A stretch of 33,596 nucleotides of DNA. Origin: Penium margaritaceum (lineage: Eukaryota > Streptophyta > Zygnematophyceae > Desmidiales > Peniaceae). Made by a program: the position numbers and the translations under genes. The stretch lies in contig SZWC01015127.1 of NCBI GenBank assembly GCA_023375785.1, positions 1-33,596 of the forward strand, written 5' to 3'. Shown here in pieces: positions 1 through 11,505 of this stretch (its first letter is position 1; each line of letters opens with the position of its first letter). Under the pieces are notes generated by a model that did no database searches, had not been told where the DNA came from, and saw only the letters and a program-made list of their open reading frames with translations.

Positions 1-240
1 ATATCTATATCTATATCTATATCTATATCTCTATCTATATCTATATCTATATCTATATCTATATCTATATCTATATCTATATCTATATCTATACCTATAT
101 CTATATCTATATCTATATCTATATCTATTTCTATATCTAAATCCATATCTATATCTATATCTATGTCTATATCTATATCTATATCTATATCTACATCCAT
201 ATTTATATTTATATCTATATGCGTGTCAATATATACATCC
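1..240. repeat. (ATATCT)n hexanucleotide microsatellite
   Basis: The window opens inside a simple repeat of period 6 (atatct), with occasional interruptions (atacct, atttct, aaatcc) that become more frequent after about position 125. The array decays into AT-rich DNA by about 240. Its left end is outside the window. No coding content. Confidence 0.95.
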
Positions 241-960
241 ATAGCATAAGATATGTATAGAATATAGATAAATATATAAATATAATTGTATAAATGTATA
301 TAAGTACCTGAATAATATACATTTTTATGTAAATATAAGGTTGGATAAAAAAAATTAAATATTTTCTAAATTTGTTGAAACTATTCTATGTTTATTTTGT
401 ATGGATTCATTTCATAATTTTAATCATATGTATTTAATTACTATTACCATTTTAAGAAATGAATGTATTTTTTTTCACTTGATTCACCCATTTGGTAATG
501 GTTAAGTTCACATATTTTCCATATTTTTGTACTGATTGAGGATAGATGAAGAAATCATGTTTAAATATTTCATATTTATATTATTGAATAAAATGAGAGA
601 GCAATAAAATTTTACAAATAAAAAAAAATAGTTCTTTGTGTATTCATACGGTATTATTTTGTATTTTTATTTTCATCTTCATAAAAACCTTTGATAGAAC
701 GTATTTATATTTTTCGAGTTAAAAAAACGGATATCATGAATTTCATCCTGTGTCTATGTTAATCGAAAATCTAATATGTTTGAACCATGCATGATGATTC
801 AAAATTATGAAAAAAGTTTTTATGAATTGAATTGTTTCACTTTATATTTTCATATTTACCTATTCCTTTGATGCAAATGTACTTTTCGTCTTGCTTTCGA
901 TAATGTTTGCTTCAGATTTAGTTCTGTGTTTCGCTAAATTGCTTTTGTCTAGTCGTTTTT
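241..960. other. AT-rich non-coding spacer
   Basis: Strongly AT-rich sequence with A and T runs and no open frame of note on either strand. I see no RNA gene, repeat unit or transposon domain here. Confidence 0.6.
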
Positions 961-1045
961 TGAAAGGCTATCCTGGACTTCAGTTGTAAGGCTGTCTGGC
1001 GCGGTTCATTCAGTTGCTTTCTGACCGTTGAACGGCAGTGCATAG

Positions 1046-1333
1046 TTCTGTTCTTCTGTTCGTAGAGGGTATTCTTTGCGGCGAGAACTCTATTGCAAAC
1101 CGTCGGGTTCGCAAGTTCTAATCTTCTTGTTTCTTATTCTATTACTCGCTGGGTTTGCGGAGTTGGATTTCTCTATTAAAAGTTCCAATCCACGTCTCCG
1201 AGGACTTGGCCGTGAGCCCATTCCGACTGGTGATGCGGCTTATGTCGCCATAGTTAGAAGACGCGTTTCTAAACTTGTATGCGATATCCTGACGTGGATG
1301 AGGACTTCACTGGATGATTGTCGATCCTGCTGA
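1046..1333 (+). other. Possible exon or old gene fragment in a GC-richer island
   Basis: A frame stays open from 1046 to a stop at 1331-1333 but has no ATG near its 5' end. A pyrimidine-rich tract ending in tag at 1063-1065 looks like a 3' splice site, so the open stretch could be an exon beginning at 1066. The translation contains a hydrophobic run (residues VLIFLFLILLLAGFA) followed by a basic region, as in a signal anchor. I recognise no family. The surrounding 960-2220 is clearly less AT-rich than its neighbours. It could equally be chance or transposon-derived. Confidence 0.15.
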
Positions 1334-1524
1334 AAAGACTGGATAGACGACTTTGTCCATAGATGAGACTGTCTGCATGAATTGACCTTGACCGAAGGGC
1401 ATGCACTTTCGTGTCCAAGTAGGGAGTCCACATTCGCACGCTGTCCAAATGTTTCATTTTGGCCTTATTAAGTTGCACCAGTGGGACGTTTCCAGACGCG
1501 CCCGATGTGCTGCGATGAACCATC

Positions 1525-1751
1525 TAAGGGTTTGTTTGGTGTGGCACGATTTGCGGGCCCTGTCCTTCGAGCTACACGACCTCGACTTCGGTGGCGTGTC
1601 TCGCGAACAACTCGACCTCGGTCGATCATCCTTTGGACACCGTTCGGACGATCGACCGAGGTCGTGCAGATTGCCACACACGCGACCGATGTCGAGGTCG
1701 CGTAGGTTAGAGGACAGTTTTGTAAGTCGTTTCGCGCCAAAGAGACCCTAA
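1525..1751. mobile_element. Tourist-like (PIF/Harbinger-type) foldback MITE with TAA target duplication
   Basis: The element proper is 1528-1748 (221 bp), flanked by TAA at 1525-1527 and TAA at 1749-1751. Its left end starts GGGTTTGTTTGG. The reverse complement of its right end starts GGGTCTCTTTGG, and similarity continues inward for about 70 bases, including shared blocks CTGTCCT, CTAC and CGACCTCGAC. A second internal hairpin, CGACCTCGGTCGAT against ATCGACCGAGGTCG, sits near the centre, so nearly the whole element can fold on itself. There is no transposase frame, as expected for a non-autonomous MITE. The superfamily rests on the 3-bp TAA duplication and the GGGT(n)TTTGG terminus, both typical of PIF/Harbinger MITEs. 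The ends have diverged, so this is not a recent insertion. Confidence 0.75.
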
Positions 1752-3470
1752 ATAAGAAATCTTTTACAGTTAATCCATATTCTCCTCATGAAGTAGACCG
1801 CCAGGGTTCATGTTCCGATATGTTTTAATATCGCTATTTTTGGCCGCGATACCGGGTCGCTTCCAGACAAGGAAAACCATCTGTCAGAAACGACGAACGC
1901 TGGTTGTCGACTTGGCATGCTACGTCACATGCACCAGCCGTCGTTCCGAGGTGGCACATGCGGCTCAAGGAACAAGGAATATATGTGGAATGTTGCGAAG
2001 AAATCTGGCAGGAATAGATCCGACGTCCTCCTGCAAGGTCAGCAACATCTGAGTAGCTGGATATCCAAGCGTGCATTCCAGGGCGTCGACGAGCCTGCTC
2101 CTCCACCGTGTACATGGTCGTGTTTTTGCGCGCCTGGCTGGTTGACAAGAGCCGATCGTCCTTAATCTAGCGGACATCTTCTCCTCCGGACGCTTGTCTC
2201 CTGGTCAATATCTAGGGATACTAAAACTTTAGTACCTTAACCGAAGAGCACGCAAACATATCAAATATCTCTAGGGTCATCCAGAGCTGTCAACATTCCG
2301 AAGAGAACCACCGAAAGGCCAGATTGAAACAAGGGGAGTAAAAAGCTTTCAACTTTCTAGGGGTACATGCAAAATGATCAACTTTTTGGACTAAGCAAAA
2401 AACTTATCGAACATGGATCATTTCCAAATTTCAGAGGTAATCAGTATTGTCAAATATTTTATGAGAAGGAATATGAACATGCTTGACTCAAAGATTCCAC
2501 AAAGATCTATCGAAAGACTAGAATCATATATAGTCCAGTAATCTACAAGCTTTCACTTGTAATCTGAAATAACCCCTCAATTGATGAAGTCATGCAATGA
2601 TTACAATTCTATCATTGGAGCCAATCACATCACCAACATAACAATGGCCCATCTAACATAAATTGGATGAGACGATCTCAGAATTAATGACCACACAAGT
2701 ACAATAAATGGCAAGTATAAAATTCATCAGATTTTGTAGTTTTTACATAAGTTATAATTGCAAAATTTCCTACATTTTAGGAAGCGCCATTCATTATAAT
2801 TATAAATGCACATGGGACGCCAATCATGAATGTAATTTACTTATGATTTATTTCATAAGGCCAGACACAAAATATTTCAATAGGAAAACATGTACGATAT
2901 GCATGTGGAAATTTGAATTTAGAAGAATAAATAATTTATTGATGAGAAACATTTTTTTTACTTTGAGGATGCTCTTGCACTCAAACTCCTTGTAATTGGT
3001 CATTAGTGTGTCTACATAACAACTTTCCACATGGACATGATAATTTGGATAGATTCTCAAAACGTAGGGTGAATGAACAAGCCTGATGCCATTATGGGAT
3101 AACATCTAAGTTGTAAGCTGTTTCATACGATGATTAGGTTACCTTTTAGCACATGTGTCAGTTGAATTCCGGCCTACGTTTTCACATAGTTGGCTTTGGG
3201 AAACAGGAAAGGAAGATGATCAAAAAATCTCTACGGTTTTTTCACCCTTGTGTGTCAAAGGTTATGCAACTATTTTGCACATTTCAGGTGAAAACATGCA
3301 CCTATTCGATATAAAGGGAAAGACATATGAGGCGATGAGCCCCAAATTTATATTTCTAAAGAGGTCTATGGTAACATGGGCACAAACTTCCTTATTTTAT
3401 ATAGCACCATGAATGTCAAGAAACGAAGAAATTGGGACTCTATTGCACGAAAATATTTCATTTCACATTA
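1752..3470. other. Non-coding spacer without recognisable genes
   Basis: The first part (to about 2220) is moderately GC-rich; the rest is AT-rich. Short open frames exist but none has family motifs, consistent codon use or a splice-compatible layout that I can support. A 16-base inverted repeat, tactaaaactttagta, lies at 2219-2234. Confidence 0.5.
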
Positions 3471-3558
3471 TCATGGCTAAGAATCACGTAAGTTCAGATC
3501 CATGCATCTTACATATGTAAGATGCATGGATCTGAACTTACGTGATTCTTAGCCATGA
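3471..3558. repeat. Perfect 88-bp palindrome
   Basis: Two 44-base arms are exact reverse complements with no spacer; the centre is acat|atgt at 3514/3515. The left arm begins tcatggctaagaatc and the right arm ends gattcttagccatga. The match stops abruptly on both sides. A loop-free perfect palindrome is unusual as a stable genomic element. It could be a recent foldback duplication, the centre of a small terminal-inverted-repeat element, or a foldback assembly or library artefact. Confidence 0.95.
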
Positions 3559-5036
3559 AAACATAACGTTCGTAGGACATCATCATCATGTATAATATAT
3601 AATGTTAGTGAATTCTCCCACAGATACCATCATTATAAGGTCAAGGTATGAAATTCACAAAGGATATGTTCAGATTCTAGCACACTTTTATACGTGTGAA
3701 AATAATTGAATTTTACCATTAAGGTTGTGAGGCATGATTTTGCATCATGGCATGCATGGAAAATGAACAGTGATGAGAAATTGCACTATCATGTTTATGC
3801 GCACATACAGTCCGGGCAACAATCAAACACCTAAAAAAACTCAAGCTTTCACCTTTGATTCATCAACTCTACCGATTAAACTAAAGCTTTCACCTTTGAT
3901 CCAACAACTCTATAGATTGTTTCTAACTAGTATGAAACAATTCTCAAACTTATATAATAAACATGAATTCATTGCATCATAAATTGCATGACCACTTTGG
4001 CCATTAACAATGCCTTCTTCAAATTTTAGGTGTCTATGATATTGTATGATTATGTTCAAAATTGTTCCAGGAGGCATTCGTGTCAATGTTGGGAAAACAA
4101 ATGACCGTGGTCTTTCGTATGATTGGTGCCACTTACGAGATTACTCATATGTTTCTATCTTCTAGAAGGAATATGATTTGTGTCCAACCATGCAAAGAAA
4201 AAAAGTTAAATACACTTTTTGAAAGGGAAACCAATGCTTGACCAGTGGATGAACCAAGATGCTAGATTTAAAGTCGAATCTATTGGAAGGCTTTTCAAGA
4301 TCTTCCATCTTAATTTTGTACACATACATATAAGAATTGCACACTTGTACAAAATGGTCAAAACTACATGTCAAAAAGTCGTATGATTGTGAAAAGGTGT
4401 GGAATTTCAAATGAATTGTAAACCATTTAAAAACCATGACGTGTCATTTGTAGTGCCACTCATATCAATAAAAATGGTTAAGAAGTGGAAATTATCTAAC
4501 AACAATCACACATGGATAACACTTGAAGTTTTTTTCGTTCATGAATTCGTTCAATTCTTAGGATTTTGAAATTGCAAGGGGATGGCTCCTTAGAAAACGT
4601 CATATTCGGTCCCCCCCAACAATCATGAGGAGAACAAAGGATATCTATTGGCATGCAATTGTCAAACATTTCCTCATAGGTAGGTGCTCTTAGTGAAGAA
4701 GTTCAAATGGCAATTACAACGGTAGCCCAAAAAAATAAGTCCGAGAAAAACACATCATGTATGGACCAAGAAACTATTCATCATTGCTTGACAAGAGCGA
4801 TTTGTAACTTAGGAGAAACGAAAAAATGACATAAGAATTCCCCCAAAATACATTGTTTTTACCTTATGGATAAGGAATATACTATATGCCACCATACAAA
4901 ATCTAAAGGAATCTAATATACACAATTTTGTTTTGTGGAAGTGTTGGATCCTTTACTCATCTTCTCACATTCTTCTTGTTACATGTGTTAAACATTGTAG
5001 TTTAGTACAGCGAGACCCGTCTTTGAGATGGGAGCT
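3559..5036. other. AT-rich non-coding spacer
   Basis: No open frame with recognisable domains. A short repeated phrase, aagctttcacctttgat, occurs twice at about 3843 and 3883 (a 40-bp local duplication). The rest looks like old, unclassifiable intergenic DNA. Confidence 0.5.
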
Positions 5037-5215
5037 GTTAATGTGTTTTTGGGAAAAAGAGCGAGCAGGGTCTAATCCGACCGCAAGCGGATGGGCGAGG
5101 TGGCTGTCCACTTATGTGAGCCACCTCACCCATGTATACTCCGCCTCTTGCCATTGTCAATCACTTGTCTTTTCTAAACTTTACAACTTTCGCCTCTCTC
5201 CTCTACCATAGCAAC
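5037..5215 (+). mobile_element. Possible short solo-LTR-like element
   Basis: The stretch begins TGTTAATG directly after a purine-rich gagatgggagc, and ends ATAGCAACA, so its ends form the TGTT...AACA inverted pair common in copia LTRs. Inside is an imperfect hairpin: atgggcgaggtggct (5091-5105) against agccacctcacccat (5119-5133), with one mismatch. I found no second copy, no primer-binding site and no convincing target duplication, so this is a weak call. Confidence 0.2.
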
Positions 5216-5479
5216 ATCTTGTTTCAACATGTACATTGAAAGAGAGTAGTACCATTTCACGCATCTTCTGACATTAGAAAAACATGAACCTGTTCATGAA
5301 ATATATGTGAATCAATTTTTAAGAGGTTTGAAAAAATACTTCTTGGATAGAATCTTATACATGTATTGTTTTTTTTGTCCTTCAAGACAAACGTTGACCT
5401 TTGTATTACCTACTTGTGCTCTTATGGGTGTTTCCAAGAGGTTTCTACTCGAGGTGGGGGGAAGACGAGCGGAAAGTAT

Positions 5480-6312
5480 TTCGAGTAAGTGTATGGAGTA
5501 ATGTATCAGTGTCCAAATAGTAAGTGCTTTGTTTTCATCAACAGGTATAATGTATAGTTAGATATGTTCCTTGGTGTGAAGGATCATTGATGGGGAGAGA
5601 GTAGGGGAATAGGGGAAACTTTTTGGGGATTGTGCATGAAAGTGTGTTGTATTATACTGGTAGTAAGACATGTGTATTGTATAGTTAGACATGTTCCTTG
5701 GTTTGAGGAATCTTTGATGGGGAGAGTGGGGAGAAAGGGAAAGAATATGGGGTAGTGTATCATTGTTGTGATAGAAAGTATCATTTGTGTATAGGTTTAT
5801 TGTGTAGCTAGATATTTTCCTTTGTGTGACTGATCAATGACAGAAAGAGGGAAAGGGAGGAGGGTAAAGTGTATGGAGAAAATGTGTGGGGAGTATCACT
5901 TTGTGAGTACTTAGTGTTTCATATTCGTACATATGTGTATAATACGATGGGATGTCTTCCTTTGTGTGAGTCACCACTTAAGTGTATATTACTACATTTT
6001 TACATCCAACGTACACATTGTTTTAGTACAAATTTGTCTTATTCATCTCTCCCTTCACACCCCCGTTGCTTCCTTATCCCCACATACAAAGCTATGTCTT
6101 CATCCATTCAGCATGGTGGTCTCAAACATGGGAAGAGGAGTTTTCAGTTCTTTCAATACCACAATAATTCATGTTCACTATCTAATACACATACCTCATA
6201 CAATTTTTGAGAGGGGGGAGGGGGGAATGTAAAGGATGTGTATGGGATATTCTACCATTGTGTGGGTAGTAATTGTATCGCTTTCCATGCACTAGTGTTT
6301 TGTATTGTTGGA
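5480..6312. repeat. Degenerate tandem repeat, period about 125-140 bp (left block)
   Basis: A motif resembling tagttagatatgttccttggtgtga, followed by a G-rich ggggagagnggggaaa stretch, recurs. The gatatgttcc core sits at 5561, a variant at 5688, then 5811 and 5951, giving spacings of 127, 123 and 140. Copies differ by many substitutions and indels. The same family continues at 11847 onward and at 19527-21110, so the array has been split by retrotransposon insertions. The later part (6000-6130) is C/T-rich and recurs around 12090-12180, 19770-19860 and 20690-20770, so the higher-order unit is larger than the 130-bp subrepeat. Confidence 0.7.
6308..6312. repeat. Target-site duplication TTGGA (low-coordinate side)
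   Basis: This matches 11847-11851 exactly and directly abuts the LTR terminus tgtgaaaa. A five-base duplication is the norm for Ty1/copia integration. Confidence 0.85.
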
Positions 6313-6734
6313 TGTGAAAATAAAAACAAACAATTTCTAAAATCTAGAGATCATTTCATTCAACCCCTTGCCTATCCCATTCATCTATGGGTGAAATATC
6401 CCTTCATGAAGTGCAAATACTTACTCACACACACACAAACACACAGATTCACCCACACAGGTGCTGTCACAACATTAGTGCTAGAGAAGCAAGGAAAGTC
6501 TACATGCCTAGTTTTGTAATAGCAGAGGACAAATAACAAATGGGGTCAAGGTAACCCTAGTAGGAGTGAGTACTGAATGCCACATTGTGTCAACCCCATG
6601 AGTGAGGTACTCATGGGGAAGCTGCAAACATGATGCAAACGATCAAACATGTCACAAAACTAGCTCGAGAGCACAAAGTATGTCGTGCATTTGAAGGAGA
6701 GAAAAACATGGGGCAAATCCAATATATTATAGTA
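6313..6734 (-). repeat. 3' LTR of the minus-strand copia element
   Basis: About 422 bp. On the minus strand it begins right after the PPT with TACTATAATATATTGG, where the intact counterpart reads TGTTGGAATAG, and ends TTTTCACA. It is alignable along its length to the 5' LTR pieces at 11506-11846 and 13661-13735. Shared landmarks on the plus strand are a CA microsatellite, caccacccacacag-like text, gagtaacc(c)tagtaggagtg, ctcatggggaa and catg(t)ttcaaaactag. The two LTRs differ at many positions, pointing to an old insertion. Confidence 0.85.
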
Positions 6735-6744
6735 CTCCACCTTG
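6735..6744 (-). other. Polypurine tract of the minus-strand copia element
   Basis: On the minus strand this reads CAAGGTGGAG, immediately 5' of the 3' LTR. AAGGTGGAG is a common plus-strand primer sequence in plant copia elements. Confidence 0.8.
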
Positions 6745-6826
6745 CACCCTGTTTTTCAGATTCGAAGTGATACAATCACTACAGCATGTGCATGAGAATA
6801 GAACAAAGGTGTAAGAAGATCCTTGG

Positions 6827-7156
6827 TCAAGAAGTATGAACCGTGATGAAGAAAGCTGACACCATGAATGGAGACAATCCCGCTTTGTAGTGCATCTTGC
6901 ACATTGTGATATGCGACACAGATGTGTTAAGTACACGATGATGTACCAGTTTTTCATCAATCTTAAGTGTAATTTTGGTGTCACACATGGTTGTTAGTTG
7001 CAAAATGTGAATGTGCAATTCATGTAAGAAGATGCACCACCATGTTGCCTCCTTTGCAACTTCACTTAGAACCACATCCTCTTCTTCTGTTGAACTCGTG
7101 GTGATCCATTCTTGCTTTTCGCTTTTCCCCAAGACCTCTTGCCCTCCAATGTTCAA
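6827..7156 (-). pseudogene. Copia RNase H domain remnant
   Basis: The minus-strand translation contains GKSEKQEWITTSSTEEEDVV followed by LSEVAKEATW. This aligns with the copia RNase H core (W.SKKQ..V..SSTEAEY.AL..A..E..WL), in which the enzyme degrades the RNA strand of the RNA-DNA hybrid during replication. The Glu of the STEAEY core is present as STEEED, with the Tyr lost. The frame is open for about 109 residues but is disconnected from the upstream RT by stops. Confidence 0.85.
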
Positions 7157-7329
7157 GGCACACCCCTTCTTGTTGTGCTATAGTGTGACATCCACTCCAT
7201 ATTCCCTGACACTAAATCTAACCAAATGAAGACCATCGGGTGTGCGGTGATTTTGAAGAACAAACGTTTCCGTGTCCATTGGATATAGAAGGACAAAAAC
7301 AAAGGCCCTCATCTGAAGACTTTGTGGGG

Positions 7330-8330
7330 AGCTGCTTAACTAAGAGAGAAGGATTACGACATATGTGATGTCTTGACGACTGGTGACAATTGCACACATC
7401 AAGCTACACACGATTGAATGGTCTAGGTGGGTGTCAACCTTACTACCAAGAGTGAAGTCAGTTACATCAACGATCTCCTTCATTCCCTCTGGTATGATGC
7501 TTGTTACCACAGATTACACACCATCCATGGTAACACCATACTCATTGGCAAATTTCTTGATTTACTATTGCTGACCAATCGCAATCCACCCTTCACGTCT
7601 CTTCCGTTTGACCTTTATCCGTAGAAAAATGCCAAACTCTCCCGATTCCTTCATTTTGTATCACTTGATGAGCAACCCCTTGATTTGAGAGACCTTTATG
7701 ATGGAGAAAGCGAAGATGAGAAGATCATCAACATACATAAGCATTGTTACCAATGATCTCCCTTCACCTCGAACAAAAAGAGAGTGGTTTGGATAACTCC
7801 TCCCAAAATCTACACGCACTAGGCCAACTGTTCACTCCTTATTCCAACACTATGGACACCGTTTGACAACATGCAATGCTTGCTTGAGACGGTGAATGCT
7901 CCCACTACCATCATCCAATCCTTCTGGCTGTACCATGTAGATCTCCTCTTGTAACTTTCCATAAAGAAAAGCATTTTTCATGTCCATGTGATATATCTCC
8001 TAATCAAATTGTGTTACTACTACCAACAAACTACGACCACTCGGGTACTTGTCCACGGGCGCAAAAGGTTTCCCAAAGTAAGTGTCTGGAACCTTAGAAT
8101 ATTTTTTTGCTATTAGACGTGCCTTCTCTCTATGAATAATATTGTCATCATGATATTGTATCACGAACACTCACTTTTTCACGACTCCTTTCCATCTAAG
8201 TTGCAAGTCTACCTTCTCCCATGTTTCAAATGCATGTATCTCATTTCACTCCTCCTAAAGGGCCTATTTCCAGTTGTGCGCATTTAGACATGTCATTTCC
8301 TCCCTCTATGTCTAAGGAACAAATGGTGAT
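7330..8330 (-). pseudogene. Copia reverse transcriptase domain remnant
   Basis: The minus-strand translation (several frames, with stops) shows the copia RT landmarks in order. At about 8100-8130, HREKARLIAKKYSK matches the R.KARLVAKG.SQ motif. PFAPVDKYPSGRSLL follows at about 8030-8070. YHMDMKNAFLYGKLQEEIYM at about 7930-7994 matches the motif .MDVK.AFLNG.L.EE.YM and keeps the first catalytic Asp. MLMYVDDLLIF at about 7710-7745 keeps the YVDD box with both catalytic Asp residues. Stops and frame changes make it non-functional despite these intact motifs. Confidence 0.9.
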
Positions 8331-9388
8331 GTTGTATGATGTAGACCGATTAGTGAACCCCTTTCCCATCTTTCCAACTAAATGTAACCCCATACAGTGG
8401 TAGAAGGATGGGTAAAATGTTAACCACGTTACAAATGCCTTTGTATGACTTCCCGTCTGCTACTTTGAGTCTGCTTCCCCTCTTGTACTCCTCCCCCCTG
8501 AGTGCTTACTTTCTCAACTATCTTAAGCGCCCTTGTCTTCTGTTCTTGTTCTAACATCAAGTGCATAAGTGGTCCCATTTGATCTAGATCACTTTGTACT
8601 TATGTGAAGGAAGAAGGAAAGCGTTTTGCTACTGATGTGGTTCAGTGGATAGAGGTTGGGGATGCAGGCAGAGCTGAGGACAATGATGAGGCTAATGATG
8701 ATGATGGTGCTGATGTAGATGTTAGGATTTTGGTGTATTTTCCCATGCCAAGCATGACGTTTGTGCATGGAGGCTGATGTGAGTGTGGGATGGTGCAATG
8801 CTTTGGGTTGACAAATATAGAAGAAAGTGGCACAATTGATGTCTTCAATGCGCACACGTGGAGTGAATGGAGAAAATGAAGGTTGATTACATTTGACTAG
8901 ATGTGTGTGCTGGAGGACACCTCGTTGCTTTGTAGTGTAGTGGTGGGATGAAAACCAATGCACGTACAACTGCATATTACATGACTTAACTATTTTTTGA
9001 GTTGCAATGTCATAAAATTACCATGAATTTGACATTATACATGGCACGATGAAGATACGCCACCTTCTTGGTCCATCTAGCTTTTCAGTCCTAACGTCTT
9101 CAGACCGCTAATAGCATAATATATTGCCTCAAATTTGGGCTGATGTCACATCAGATTTCTTGTTATACCTGAAGTGCCATGGAGTAATGGTCAAATATAA
9201 TTGTCCATGGGGAATGTGGTTTCGTACCCAAATTTCATACTTGACTGCCTCACCCCACGAACTTTGCATAACCCCTACTATGATCATGACGGTTTGAACT
9301 TCCTAATTTAACATAAATTACCAACCTTTTATAACTCCATTTTTTTTAGATGTGCTTGGAGCTGACATATGATGTTGGATACCTAAAC

Positions 9389-9577
9389 TCAACCAGATAT
9401 TCCCAAACTCTTGACTTGTAAGAACCCCCCTTGATTGGTACGAAGAATGCAGAGCGATCGTCTCCATTCATGATGCATTAGAGGTAGCCAATTCGGACTG
9501 GCAACTGTTGCATACCCCTTCTCTTTCAAGAAGAAACACCATGTTATCTGTTTGTATTCGTCAATAAGAATCAACAC
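9389..9577 (-). pseudogene. Copia integrase core remnant
   Basis: The 62-residue minus-strand frame begins MLILIDEYKQITWCFFLKEK, matching the copia integrase core (F.IDD.SR..WVYFLK.K), where the enzyme inserts cDNA into the chromosome. The second catalytic region is visible as ILRTNQGGF, where the family has LRSDNGGEF, so the catalytic Asp of that motif is replaced by Asn. This is a dead copy. The rest of the integrase, down to about 8350, is not recognisable. Confidence 0.85.
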
Positions 9578-9609
9578 ATATCTTTCTCCTTCTGATTCTA
9601 ATGTTGGGT

Positions 9610-9870
9610 ACTAATGGCTTGGAGTCCAATGTTGATATGAACCAGCTGCAAAGGGGCAATGGATGTGTGTTCATGATGGGGAAACAATTACTGTCTCAAT
9701 TTGTCACTTCCCCAAACAAAACATGGATGTGATCTCTGCTACTTTATGATCATCTCAAGATCAAAGCCATGAACTAGACGTGCTTGAGTGAGGTTTTAAA
9801 GAGAAGATGATCCAATGTGGGCTAAGCGCTAATGCATGATCTCTCAAGTGCTAGAATCTTGCCTTGTAGA
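9610..9870 (-). pseudogene. Copia GAG-pre-integrase region remnant
   Basis: On the minus strand, FPHHEHTSIAPLQLVHINIG lies just upstream of the integrase core and matches the family pattern FP....RA..PLELIHTDL.GP. Further upstream the text is alignable to the Zn-binding H-H-C-C region only in part, and the residues are largely lost. Confidence 0.6.
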
Positions 9871-10019
9871 GATGTAGGCATGGGCGTGTGATTGAGTTGT
9901 GATTGATAAAACTAGTATAGTTCAAGTCTCAGACAAGGGGGCTCCCTAAAAGTTTTGTACGACCTTCACGTATGGTATACCAACTTTTCCTCTGTGTTAT
10001 AGTGAACCCTCCCTTAGAA

Positions 10020-10100
10020 AGCAAACCTTGATCTGGACAAAAAGTTACTCTTGAGTCGTGGGACATACAAGACCCCAGTCATGCACACCTCACCTTGTTG
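10020..10100 (-). pseudogene. Copia aspartic protease tail
   Basis: The minus-strand translation GVLYVPRLKSNFLSRSRF matches the conserved end of copia protease (NVLYVP.LK.NLLSVSKL). The DSG active-site segment should lie upstream, at about 10250-10400, but I could not identify it with confidence. Confidence 0.65.
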
Positions 10101-10726
10101 TCCCTGAATACAAAACATCCCAACCCCCTTTACTAGAATCGATTCTACTAAAGTTTTTTGTACGACGGATAGGATCATTAGAGCATACACTGTTTAAAAA
10201 AACTTGAATCTGAAAACTTGTGGTGTTTCGCGCTTGTGTTGAGTATCCAACATAGCCCCCGTGATGCTCGTTCATTACTGACAATAGTGTGTCTTATGTG
10301 AGTTCGTCTTCCGACGTGCACAAAATGTAACCATGCCGAGTTCTATGATTGAACGCTTCGCCGAGTGAACGACACTGATTTGAAAATGGATGCGATACAC
10401 ACTGCCTTCTACAAAATGCTCTAAATGCAATCTATCCCATTGAAATTGGCCCCATTTCTCTCTCAATTTCACTTCACTATCAAGACATAATAACCTTATC
10501 TTTTTTTCAGTAGTTCATTTTGGTATTGATCACTCTTTAAATTTAGTTACATCAAGTGTTTCATCCCACCTTAAACATGTCACATAGTGTGGTGTGCACT
10601 CAACTTCCTGTTGTAAGAAAAAATATGTATGGGCCACTTGGCTTTCCCCCTTGCTGGCAAGCTCCTCCTTTCCATTTTTTTCCTTGTGAGCCCTTCGCAA
10701 TGCCGTTTCCCTTAATCTCATGTTTT

Positions 10727-10990
10727 TCTTTTTCTCGCTCTTTGCTTGCTTGAATGCTTGGCTCGCTCTCTCGCTTGCTCTCTTGTGTGCTCTCTCCCTC
10801 TCTCCCCTCCTATCATGATGGTCTTTTTTTTCTTCCTCTCGTCTTGCTATTTGCTTGCTTACTTAGCTCTTTGTCTCCCTTTCTTGCTCTCTCACCCTCT
10901 CACTATCTTGCTCTGTCGCTCTCTCGCTCTCTTGCTCTTCTCCTATCGTAATTTAGTTTTTTCCCTCTCCTCTCATATTCTGGTTCTTTG
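10727..10990. repeat. CT-rich low-complexity tract
   Basis: Dense repeats of ctcgct, cttgct and ctctc generate spurious Ser/Leu-rich open frames. It lies in the gag/leader region of the minus-strand element. Most of it is present again at 12824-13080 as part of the assembly duplication. Confidence 0.8.
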
Positions 10991-11424
10991 GTACGAGAAC
11001 TGTTTTCTTAATCGCTTCAACAGATATCTGGTACACTTCTCGAATGTCCAATTCAACCTACTGACTTAGGCCATAGTTTTTAGAAACTTTCGTATTCACA
11101 ATTATGTGTCTTACTGCTCAAGCTCGACAATAATCGACACTTAGACGAGAAACATAAAATAGGAGGCCATGGACAAATAGGAAGTTGCGTACATGACTCA
11201 AAATACCATAATAATGAACATTAAAAATAAGAAATTACTTGGTTTAACCTTTACGACTAAATTATGTAGAAAATGAGAGGAAAATATGAGTGCACTTTAG
11301 GGAGATCACCCACAGACTAATCGAACCAGTAAACCTTTGAACATCTAAGAATTTCACGCGAGCCTTTACACTTGATGAAATTGAGTGCAATCTTGTGCAA
11401 TGGAGTCATTTTGACACCTTCTAT
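10734..11424. repeat. Duplicated block A, copy 1 (abuts the N gap)
   Basis: Nearly identical to 12824-13514 over 691 bases. I see two differences: 10998 a versus 13088 g, and 11165 g versus 13255 c. The block ends exactly at the first N. Confidence 0.97.
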
Positions 11425-11505
11425 NNNNNNNNNNNNNNNNNNNNNNNNNNNNNNNNNNNNNNNNNNNNNNNNNNNNNNNNNNNNNNNNNNNNNNNNNNNN
11501 NNNNN
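11425..11505. other. Assembly gap (81 N)
   Basis: A run of unknown bases inside the minus-strand copia element. The missing text is probably what is seen at 13515-13735 plus about 40 bases and some of the CA repeat, judging from the 3' LTR. Confidence 0.98.

Noticed and set aside
10746..11069. Ser/Leu-rich 107-residue frame, repeated identically at 12836-13159
   Set aside because: It is the translation of a CT-rich low-complexity tract inside a retrotransposon, and its repetition is the assembly duplication, not a gene pair.
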